From Saccopteryx bilineata (Eukaryota > Chordata > Mammalia > Chiroptera > Emballonuridae): DNA of 64,000 nt. The position numbers and the translations under genes were made by a program. Every line of letters starts with the position of its first letter. The first letter of the stretch is position 1. The stretch is from the NCBI RefSeq assembly GCF_036850765.1, contig NC_089494.1:1178001-1242000 (forward strand), read 5' to 3'. Under the pieces are notes generated by a model. The model was not told the DNA's origin and did not search any database. It saw nothing but the letters and a program-made list of their open reading frames with translations. Of the stretch, positions 45,301 to 56,784 are shown in pieces.

Positions 45301-48300
45301 TAGGGGAGGGAGCGGGAAGGGGGTGATCAACAGGGACAGAGTGTCCTTTTGAGTCGGTGACGGAGAACTGGGGACGGTGGTGGTGGTGGCGATGGCGGCC
45401 CAACCGCGGGAGCGTCCCCAGCGCTGCTGAACTGTGCTCCTCGCAGTGGTTAAGGTGGTGGATTTTATTACGCGTACTTCACCACCAGAGAAGCAAACAG
45501 CCTCTCCCCAGCTGTCTGGGATACGACCGACCCACACGAAGAACTGCGGGGTGGGGGCGCGCTTGTGCCAGAAACTCCTTTGTCGTCCGTTTGAAATCAA
45601 ACCCACGACGCATGCTATGGAATGACTGTCTGGCCAGGATTCCGGCTTCGCCGTGTGTCCTGTGGTTCTTCTGCCTGCTGAACGTGGCAGCCTTCTCTGG
45701 AGATGGGGGGAGGAGAAGCTGGATGGAAGTCACACAAGTTCCCCGTCGTCACGTGTGGGCGCTCACACGCATCCGGGTCCGTCTGGAGCTGCCCGTGGCA
45801 TCTGCCTGCTTGCCCACCTCCCCAGAGGCGGGGCCCATCCTGCCGCGGGGTCCTGGGGCCAGTGGTGGGAAAGTGGAGACCGTCTTACGCCCAGACTTGT
45901 TCAGGTCATCTCCTCGGGACGGTCACGCTGGAGGGCCAGCAGAGAGGGCCCGGTGGCTAAGGGTGCGGGGAATCCGCTCTCCCAGGACCATGTCTTGCCC
46001 CACCCCCTGCCCAGCCACTCCCAGCAGGCAGAGTGGCACCAGGACCTCATGCCCACAGCCCTGGGCAGTCAGACCTACAGCAGACAGCTGAGGGGATGGA
46101 GCCAGCCCTGTTCCCAGAGAGAAGCCAGGACAATGACCAGGCCCCACATGACCCTTGCCTCAGGCGCCTTCTCTGAAGCAGGCTGCCAGCACCAGGCTCA
46201 GTCACAGGCTGCCCCACCGTGGGGCCCCCACTGGCACTGTCTGCGTGCCCCTCCCACCTCTCGACCTTGCCTGCAGTGTCTTCTGGGGCCTTGGTCACGG
46301 CTCCCTTCTGAAAACCAGCTGCCACTCTCCAAGGCCACCGAGAACCCTCCTGAGTGGTGGCAAGGCCCTGTGGTGGGGGCTGGGCGCCCTCATGGTGGGC
46401 CACCCCTCCAGGAGGGACCTGTGGCCAGCTCCTCCTGAAATTCCTAACTTCCGAGTCACAGTGCCGGGTGACTGAGGGCAGCCTCTCCCCTCCAGACCGG
46501 ACCCCCGAGTCCTGGCGTCCACAGTGTGGCTCCTCAGCCCAGCCAGGGGCAGGCGGACCCCTCCCCACCAGCCGCCTCTGGCAGACAGACCAGACTGGGG
46601 CGAGAACACCTGCCTCTCCAGCGGCTGCTCCCAAGACCGCCGATGCCCGCCCGGGGCAGCGTGAGCTCTGGCCCGGCACCCAGAGGAGCGGCCCCCCTGG
46701 GAACTGGTTCTCACGGCCACTCCACGAGGCAGGCACTGCTCACACCCCTTCTTTACGGAAAAAAACACCAAGGCGCACAGAGCAGTTCAGGATCGGCCAA
46801 GGTCACACAGCCAGAGTGCAATGCTGGGGCCTGAGCCTCCGCAGGCTGCCCGTGTCAGCATGGCCGGCCGTGTCCAGCATGGCCAACCGTGTCCAGCATG
46901 GCCCGCCGTGTCCAGCAAGGCCGGCCGTGTCCAGCAAGGCCGGCCGTGTCCAGCATGGCCAACCGTGTCCAGCATGGCCGGCCGTGTCCAGCAAGGTCGG
47001 CCATGTCCAGCATGGCCAGCCGTGTCCAGCATGGCCGGCCGTTCTGGCTTCCTCCAGGGATCCGCCCCTTTTCTGAGATGACGGTCACTAAGAATGGCCA
47101 GTAGATTCAAGGGACATTGGTCCTCGACCAGGGTGGGGCCTCCCTCAGAGCCCTGCCCTCCTTCCTTTGGCTCTGCAGCCCCTCCTCCAGGCAGCCTTCC
47201 TGGCTTTTCTGTGTATGTCCAGTGCTCAGCGAGGACGAGGACAGGGCCAGAGGCCACGGCTCACAGCAGGAGCAGGTAAGCCGTGCTTGGGCTCAGCCCT
47301 TTTCCCAGGTGAGGGTAGGGGGAGCGTGACCGCAACCCCCCCCCCCCCCGTGCTTGTCTTAACTCACACACGTGGTCACTGCTGTGGCCAGCCGGCAAAG
47401 CCACAGCTCATGAGACCTCTGATTCTTGTCCTGTCCCTGTTGACGGCATTGTTTGTGGCTGCGTTTCAGCACCAAGAACAGGGTCCGGCACCCAGGAGGA
47501 GCTCAGGGGACACCTGCTTGAGTGGCTCCGAGAGACGAGGGCTCTTTCCTCGTCCCCGTGATGCCACCCGCGGGACGCTGGCCGGGCTCCCACCCGATGG
47601 CTCCCTGGGTGCTGACCCTGGGGCTCCACCAGCTACTCTCTCTCACTCACGCCTGCAGACCCCCTTCTCGGAATAAGGAAGCGAAACATTGAGCAGAGGG
47701 TCCCGAAGGAAACCAGGAGCAGCATGTGACAGTTGTCAGAGCGTCGTCCGAAAGGTGACGAGAGCCCGCAGAGCGTCCCTGCAGCGGGTCACGCGGACCA
47801 ACCTCAGAGCCGTGATGAGGGTAAGCGGTATTCGCGCTGTCCGTTCATCACAAAGGTGAAGGGACGGACGGGGAAGTCTCAGTGGTGACCAACTCCCAGA
47901 CCCTGAAATGCCATTGAGCCTTGTTCACAGTAACAGGAAATGTAACTCTCCATTAAGAGCTTAGAGAAAATGGAAACATAGTATCTCCCTTAGCCAAGTT
48001 TACGAATCCTGAATTCTATCGCTGAACTTCTCCTGTGCACCCCAGCGAGAACCCACTCCGCCCTCCAAGGGTCTGCCCACCCAGTCTGCCCTCCCTTGCA
48101 GCTGCCTCCCGGCCGGAAGCCGCAGGCTGGCCCTTCCCTGGGCTCCCTCTGCCCTGGTCCCATCCTGTCTCCGGCTTAGGTTCAAGTGTCTCTTGTGGGG
48201 GCTCTACTGGCATTTCTGGAAGGTGTGGGATCCCCTGTTTCCCTGACTTCACCATTAAATCACTGTGACAACCCAAGTGCCCCCAGGGCCATGGCCATAT

Positions 48301-51300
48301 CCCAGGGAGGGGCATTTAGCTGTGTGTCTGACCTGTGCCCCCACCATGGCCCCCAGCCTCCCACCCCAAACACACAGTGACATGGAGGTGGCAGTCGTTA
48401 GTTGGGTGTTAGGTGACTCCAAGGGAGGCTGTCCAGATGTCCAGACTGTCCTGTGGGCAGTCCCCACAGGCTGGGAACAGGGAGCAGGGACGTGGGGTTG
48501 AATTATTTAAGAGCTTTGTTCTGCCTGACCAGGTGGTGACGCAGTGGACAGAGCGTCGGACTGGGATGCAGAAGACCCAGGTTTGAGACCCCGAGGTTGC
48601 CAGCTTGAGCGCGGGCTATCTGGTTTGAGCAAAGCTCACCAGCTTGGACCCAAGGTCGCTGGTTTGAGCAAGGGGTCACTCCAGGGGTCGGGAACCTTTT
48701 TGGCTGAGAGAGCCATGAATGCCACATATTTTATTTTTTTTTTTTGTATTTTCCTTAAGGTGGAAACGGGGAGGCAGTCAGACAGACTCCCGCATGCACC
48801 CAACCAGGATCCACCTGGCATGCCCACCAGGGGGCGATGCTCTGCCCATCTGGGGCGTCGCTCTGCCGCAATCAGAGCCATTCTAGTGCCTGAGGCAGAG
48901 GCCACAGAGCCATCCTCAGCACCCGGACCAACTTTGCTCCAATGGACCCTTGGCTGCGGGAGGGGAAGAGAGAGACAGAGAAGAAGGAGAGGGGGAGAGG
49001 TGGAGAAGCAGATGGGCGCTTCTCCTGTGTGCCCTGGCTGGGAATCAAACCTGGGACTCCTGCACGCCAGGCTGACGCTCTACCACTGAGCCACCGGCCA
49101 AGGCAACGCCACATATTTTAAAATGTAATTCCGTGAGAGCCATACAACGACCCATGTACGTTAGGCATTATCCAATAAAAATTTGCTGTTGTCCCAGAGG
49201 ACGGCTGTGATTGGCTCCAGCCACCCGCAACCATGAACATGAGCGGTAGGAAATGAATGGATTGGAATACGTGAGAATGTTTTATATTTTTGACATTATT
49301 TTTTTATTAAAGATTTGTCTGCGAGCCAGATGCAGCCATCAAAAGAGCCACATTGAGCCATAGGCTCCCGACCCCTGAACTAAGCTGTCGCAACGAAGAA
49401 CTGATGATTGATGCGTCTCATGTCTCTCCGTTCCTGTCTGTCTATCCCTATCTGTCCCTCTCTCTGTCTCTAAAAAAAAAGAGCCTTGTCCCTTTGAAAT
49501 ATGTACTTCTGTTTGGCCCCGTGTGTCCCTCCCACTCCATGACAACTGGAAGTGCCAGTGAGCGCCTGAGCCAACCCTGGCAGGAGATGGCATCATCTTC
49601 CTCCCCCGAGCCTGGATGTGGTCACAGGAGGTGGGGTGTGCTCCCACAGCCCCCAGAGCCGGGGACGGGCACTTGGGGCCCCAGACGCGTGAGGATGCAC
49701 TCAGACATCACACCAGGCTCAGCAGAGGGGCCGCAGGGGGCTCTGGGCACTGAGGATGTGTCCAGACACAGGGGTGAGCCCGGACAGCCACCCACAGGTT
49801 CCGACAGAGGTCCCTCCGTGTTGAGGACGTCATCTGCCGTGACGCACGGGCCACACACCTGCGTGGGTTTAGGCGCTGACTGATGGTGAGCCCAGGATAC
49901 ATGTCCCCCCAGGTAGACTTGGGGGCCGCAGTCTCTTCCAGGTGTACCTGGCAGGGCCTTGCTGCCCACACGGGAGGGACACATGCTGGCCTGCAGTCAA
50001 ATCCACCATCCGAGGGTCGGCCAGGGGTGGAGGAGGCTTAGGACACAGACAGTGCCTGCTGGGCCTGGGGCGGCTGGGTTCGGGAGGGCCTGGCAGCCCC
50101 AACTGCGTTTCTCACTAGACCAGGGGTCCCCAAACTACGGCCCGCGGGCCGCATGCGGCCCCCTGAGCCCATTTATCCGGCCCCCGCCGCACTTCTGGAA
50201 GAAGCACGACTTTCATTGGTGGTCATTGAGAGGAGCACATTGACCATCTCATTAGCCAAAAGCAAACCCATAGTTCCCATTGAAATACTGGTCAGTTTGT
50301 TGATTTAAATTTATTTGTTCTTTATTTTAAATATTGTATTTGTTCCCGTTTTGTTTTTTTACTTTAAAATAAGATATGTGCAGTGTGCATAGGGATTTGT
50401 TCATAGTTTTTTTTATAGTCCGGCCCTTCAACGGTCTGAGGGACAGTGAACTGGCCCCCTGTGTAAAAAGTTTGGGGACCCCTGCACTAGACTGTGCTCC
50501 TCTGTGGAGCAGGGACCGTGGCTTTTCATCTCTGTGTCCCAGAGATGAGCAGAGGGCCAGCACACAGTGGATGGATGGGTGGATGGACTGACCAGGGTCC
50601 TGTGCCTCCCAGCCTGGCCAGCCCTCCCTCCCACCCTTGGGACCACACACTCAATGCCTGCGGAACAGGGCCACTCTGCTCTGGGACACCCCTCTCACCA
50701 TCACCTGGTGCCAACACCGGACAGCTGGGGCCAACCTGGGCCAGGGCGAGGTGACACCCTCAGTCCAGCAGGGCTTGGCTGGGGGGGGGGTGATGCGCTA
50801 AAGAGAAGCCACTTAATAAACGGTGCTCCGAGGCCCGGGAACCCCATTGTGGGACTCAGTTTCCCCACCTGCACCCTGAGTGATCAGAGCAGAGGGTACT
50901 CAGCCAGCCCAGCCAGCCCGGGTCCTGCCCAGTGCCCAGTCCTCTGGGAGGAACCTGCAGACAACGGGCCATCAGAGGTCAGGGTGTGGCTAAAGGAGGC
51001 AGGGCCTGCGACTGAGGCCTGGGCCAGCCTCGGGGGTGGGGGGGCCTCTGGCAGGTACCAAGGAGGGGTGAGGAGGGTGGTGCCCAGAGCTGGGGGCTCC
51101 TGCAGGGCCTCCCCTACCCGTCAGCTCTGGCCCAGGTCCCGTCCTCAGTCCCAGGCCCGGCTGTGGCCGCCCTGTCCACTGACAGAGGCCTGCCCAGGGT
51201 GCTGAGGGCTGGTGTTCCCACCCCACCCTGCAGCCCTGAGCACTGGTCTCTGCCTGCCCCGCCCTCTGCCCGGGGCGTGGGGCTGGTCTGTGAACAACCT

Positions 51301-54300
51301 GGTCCCCTTCTGTCAAAGCCCCAGCCCACGCCCTGTGGAGATGTGCCTGGGCCAGCAGGGTGGTGGGCAGGGCTCCGGGCCTCTGAGGATCTGGGGTCAG
51401 GGAGGTGGCGAGGGCATAGGCCTGATGAAGGCCCTGGGGCTGCCCTGTCACCCAGCCAAGCCTCCAGAACCCAGGGAGCACTGAGCACAAATGAGCAGCG
51501 AGCCTCCCGGGCTGCCCCTCCCCCCGCGCTGGCTGCCTCCCTCCCTCTCCCTCTCCACACCCTGCCCTGCCCTGCCCCCCCCCACACACACACTGTGTTC
51601 CCTGCTTAGAGGCCTGCCCACTCACCCATGGGGACCCTGAACCTGTGCAAGGCACACTAGTGCCATGGTCACAACTCCCAGCCAGGGGCCATCTGACCCC
51701 TAAGGCCAACCCCTCACTGCCCAACCCGGTTCCCGCACACACTACCAGACGTGTGCGCCAGCAGTTACCAGGCTCTGAACATCAGACTGGGTGGCCCTGG
51801 CCCGTCCACCTTGACAGGAATGGAGAGGTCGGTCCACAGGGCAGGGGGCTGGCCCAGGACCAAGCAGCAACACAAAGCTCGACGCTGAGGCCGCCCAGAC
51901 CAGGGCTGTGTCCGGAAGCCCCTGAGCGGTCAGGGGATGTTCTGACAACCGTGTTCTTGTCACCGGGGGCCTCACACAGCCCCCTCTGGGCCTGTGCAGA
52001 CGCGGGGAGGCATGGCTCTGTCTTGAGGAGACCGGCGTGAAACGCTCAAGAGGCCACACTTTCCACCCACCACCCACAGGAAGGGCCCCTCGCTCATCGA
52101 CCAGGGCTGTGGCCCGCAGGACCTCAGAAGGTGACCTCACTTCATAGGGGGTCCCTGCAGATGTAACTGGTTATGGTGACACACGGGAGGGAGGCAGGTG
52201 GCCCGTAATTGGACAGGATTGGCGTCCTTATTTTCATCAAGAGAGAACGGGAGGCAGACAGACGCAAGGTGAACGCCGTGGGAAAGGGAAGCCGGGGACC
52301 CACGACCGGGGCAGGGACGCCGTGATGGCGTGAGCGGCCACTGGAGGCCGGGGAGGCCGGGGACGGTCCATCCCACCGGCAGACACCTGGACCTCGGACC
52401 TCCAGCCTCTGGGCCGTGAGAAGAGGCTCCTGGTCCGTGGTGTCTGTGCCGGCCGCCTGGGGGAGCCACCACTGTCCTCGGGACCCGTGGCACCGGGCCC
52501 AGGAGGCCTGAGGCCCAGGAGTGAGGAGCAGGCAGAGCCCGCAGGGTGCACGCGCTGGGGGTGCCCAGGGAAGCCGGGCGGCGACACCGATCCCAAGGGA
52601 GGAGATGCTGGGCTTGTGCCTGGGTGGGCGTGGGAGACCCACTTGGCAGGAGGGACTGACTGCACATTCCAGGCAGGTGAGCCCGACAGGAGCAGCCGCA
52701 GACGATGCCAAGGGCACCGGCAGACGAGGGGATGGCTAAGGCTGGCCTGGCACCCCCAGGAGCTCCTAGACACACTGAGGATTCCAGAATTCCTGCCCGG
52801 GGAGAGCAGGTGTGCGCCCCTGCTCCCGTGGCCTGACGGGGCTGGAGGCCCGGGCTCTGCCTCCCAGGACAGCGGCCAACACGTGGAAGGACAGGCCAGC
52901 CTGCCCCTCACCTGGGCCTGCCACGTGCTCCCACGTGGGCGGTCCTGGGGCAGGAGGGAAGGGGTGAGAGGGCACCGCCCCCACCGCCGGGAGACGTCAG
53001 GAGCTCAGGGCACCTGCCCAGGCCTGTTCCAGACGGACTCGGGCAGGAACGGCTGCCAGCTGGCTCGTTGGCGAAGAGCTAGGATCCAGGGTGGGTGGCC
53101 CTGGGCGGTAGCCCTCCCCCTCCCCAGCCTGTGGGCAGCGATCGGACCCCACGGACCCCGCAGGGCTGCGCTGGCAGTCAGACACGATCGGAGCTGGCAC
53201 CTGGTGCTGGGCTCACAGGCGTGACACAGGCAGGGGCTGGGGGGGGGCGGGGGGCAGACAGCGAGTGCGACACCCTCCCGGCCCCGACACGAGCCTCAGG
53301 TCTGGTCAGAAATTCCCCTCCACGAGGTCAGGCCTGGGGAGGAGGGTCTGCCTTCCGGGAGAGGTATCCAGCCTGTCACTGCCTGGGCACGTCCAGGCCT
53401 GGGCAGGGCAGACACTGGCTCCGTGTGGCCTCGGCAAGCCTTTCTCCCAGCCAGCGTGTCCCCAGCCTCTCCCCGGGAGTCCCGCTGAGCCCTCAGGCCT
53501 GCCAACCACAGGCTGGCACCGTTCCTAACAAGCACAGCCAGGGAACCAACGAGACGACCACCGTCTCTTCGTCTCTCCCGTCCCCGCACAGGACGTCTGT
53601 CCACGGTGCCTTGGGGACGTGGGTCAACCCAGTGCTGGGGACACTTGGGGGGCTCCTGCACAGGACGTCTGTCCACGGTGCCTCGGGGACGTGGGTCAAC
53701 CCAGTGCTGGGGACACTCGGGGGGCTCCTGCACAGGACGTCTGTCCACGGTGCCTCGGGGACGTGGGTCAACCCAGTGCTGGGGACACTCGGGGGGCTCC
53801 TGCACAGGACGTCTGTCCACGGTGCCTCAGGGGACCTGGGTCAACTCAGTGCTGGGGACACTCGGGGGGCTCCTGCACAGGACGTCTGTCCACGGTTGCT
53901 CGGGGACGTGGGTCAACCCAGTGCTGGGGACACTCGGGGGGCTCCTGCACAGGACGTCTGTCCACGGTGCCTCGGGGACGTGGGTCAACCCAGTGCTGGG
54001 GACACTCGGGGGGCTCCTGCACAGGACGTCTGTCCACGGTGCCTTGGGGACGTGGGTCAACCCAGTGCTGGGGACACACAGGGGGCTTCTCCTCAGGGTA
54101 GCCGACAGTGCCCAGCCCAGCCATCCTCTGTGGACACACCCGCTGACCTGAGCCACATCTCCGGGGCGGGGAACAGCCCTCCGCAGCAGGCCCCAAGCCC
54201 ACCAGAGAGCTGGGCTCCGCCAGAAGGGGCAGTGCAGGCAGGCAGAGGGCACGCAAGCCCAGCCGTGTGTCAGGCTGGACAAGGCCAGGCCTGGGACAGG

Positions 54301-56736
54301 GAGGCCGGGGCTGGGGCTGGGGGGAGTCCCAGGGACGTCTAGACTGCTCTCACATGATCTAAGAAGCAGGGAGCCAACAGGAGAGGGCCCGGCTGCAAAC
54401 CCCCATTCCAGGCGGAGATGCACGAGGCTTCCCGAAAGCACAGCCTGGGACGGGGCAGCCACTGGTGCCACAGGCTTTGAGGTCACCTCAGAGCTCCATG
54501 TGAGCCAGGAAGACAGTTATGCGGCTCTTCTGGGCTTTAGTTTACTCAACTGTGAGTGACAGGCGAAGACCCTTCCTCACCTAGACGCTGATCCCCTTGC
54601 GTCTGGCTCACAGTGAGGATTTGTCTCTAGGGTGAGCCCCCCGAGGGGCTCTGGGGCCAGGGGCTCTGGTCTGGGGTGCCTGGGCAGCATGCTCCGCCTC
54701 CCGGCAGTTTCTAGGGGTAATTGAGACTATGGCTCTTGCCACAGGTACAGAAATAGGCAGAGGCCAAGGGGCAAGGGAGGCTGATGGGGCAGGGCCCTGC
54801 CTCTGAGCCCAGGCCCAGGGGGACGCCCTGCCTCTCGCAGGAGCACGGCGATGTGTCCAGCACAGAGGCTCCATCCAGCAAGGGGCCCAGGCCATTGCAT
54901 CACACAGGTAGCCCTGTCAGGTCCCGGTTCCCCTGGGTCCCCCCCACGTGCCCCCTCCAAGCCCTGCCCCCACGCCGGGGGTGATGAAACCTCAGCTCCC
55001 TGAATGGCGGAGAGACTGAGCGAGGCAGAGCCAGAGGCAAGGACCACCTTGGGGACCGGTGCCAGGCATACGGTGGGCTTCTGCCTTCTAACCAGGACGG
55101 AGGACACAGACCCTTCCGGTCTGGGGACAGGCTGTGTGCCAGGGGACGTGCAAGAGCCCTGCTTACCATGGCTGAGGGACAGACCCCGGGTGGGTTCTGG
55201 GGAGCGTGGGGTGGGGGCGCCCAGGGCTTCTGATTCTTCCTCAGAAGCTGCGCCACCACCCATGGGGTCAGAGTGGGCATGAGAAGCGAAGGTGCCCACC
55301 TTTGCTGGCAGGCAGTCCCAACCTGGGGGCAGAGCAGTGGCCAGACCTCGTGGGGCACTGATGGTCGCCCTCCTCTGCCCGGGTGCTGCGCTCTGCGGAG
55401 CCCAGCCAGCGTCCAGCGGGACGCCCCGGGCGAGTCCCCACTGAGTACTGACCCAGAACCTCCCGGGCATCGGAATCCACGCCAGGCCCTGCCGTTACAA
55501 CAGGGAAGTGTGCAGGCAGGCGCTCCCTCCCTCACCCCGGACCTCAGAGAGGGGTCGGAGAGACACAGGACAGACGAGCCGGGAGGCCAGGCAGGTGCTC
55601 GGGAAACAGCCGGTGACCGGGGGAAAACCCGGCAATGTGCGTGCGTGATTCAGCACCGCCGAGGGGCCCAGCCTGGCCCCCCTCGTGCCCGAGGCTTCTG
55701 TGCAGCTCTGGCCTGAGGGGGGGCAGCCCCGGCACGGCTGCCCCCCCCAGGCCTGTCTGCTCACTTGTGTAGTGGGATGACAGCCGCTGTCACCACCGCC
55801 GGGACCAGCAGTCCCCAAACCCACACAAACTCCTCGTAGAACTCCCCACTGTTCCTGCGTCCTCGGGCAGAGGCCGAGAGGCCACCCCAGCCGCAGGGCC
55901 GCCCGCCCGCCCTCCCACCACCAGGAGGGGGAGTCTCCGCCCAGGCCGACCGGGCCAGCGGAGCCAGGACCCCGGGCTGGAGAGAAGCGAGCGTGGCTGT
56001 CCCCCTGTGCTCAGCAGAGCAGCATGCCACTGCAGGGCCACCAGAGGGCACCCGGTCCACGGAGGGAGGCCCGGCTGAGTCACAGGGCGCAGCAGGAGGG
56101 GACGGACTGGTGGCCGCTGCCCCGGGAGGTCACCCTGTTTCTTTTCACCCACGTGGCGCTGGCACACTCCCCTCTGTGCCCGAGACCCACAGGGCACTCT
56201 GGAGGGCACCCTAGGATTCCCGAGGGCACGGGGGGGGGGCAGCTCCCCTCATGGAGGAGCCGTGGGACACTGGCAGAGAGGGCGCAGACCCTGGCATTCC
56301 AGGCCCCGAGGAGGGTGGTGCCTGAAATCCTGGCCGGGACGATGCTTGGACAGCTGCTGGGTGTCCACTCTCCCCCAGCTGGGCGGAGAGCACCCAGCCT
56401 CCCTCCCTCACACTCACCACAGGGCGGTCTGCTCATCCTCAGACCCTCACCCGCTGCACCCTCAGCCCAAGGGGACGGGACCAGCCCCCCAGCCTCGCCC
56501 CGGCCGCCCCGGCCCCTGCGCTCTCTCCTAGCCCTTGGCAGCCTCCAACGCTGCCACTCCGTCTCAGCCTCACTGGGATGGAGGCCTGCAGACACGAGCC
56601 AGTTTCAGATGGCCCCCAAGGACACGGGAGTGGACATGAGGAGGACAGCAGGGAAGGCTTCTATCCAAGCTCTGGGGCGACCCCAGTGTCCGGGGGAGGG
56701 GTTGCCAGGAAAACCAGGGACAGTCAGGCAAAAGTT

Positions 56737-56784
<48 letters not shown>

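Larger units (their letters stand above)
48523..49480 (+). mobile_element. VES-type SINE split by a hAT element
   Basis: The head (48523-48681, gcctgaccaggtggtgacgc) and the tail (49378-49480, ending in nine A) belong to one SINE. Imperfect target duplications flank it: gagctttgttc at 48511 and gagccttgtcc at 49481. The hAT element at 48682-49377 lies between, and about 70 bp of SINE body is missing at the junction. Confidence 0.88.

Noticed and set aside
48870..49110. tRNA gene
   Set aside because: The A- and B-box-like sequences belong to the tRNA-derived head of a VES SINE with a target-site duplication.
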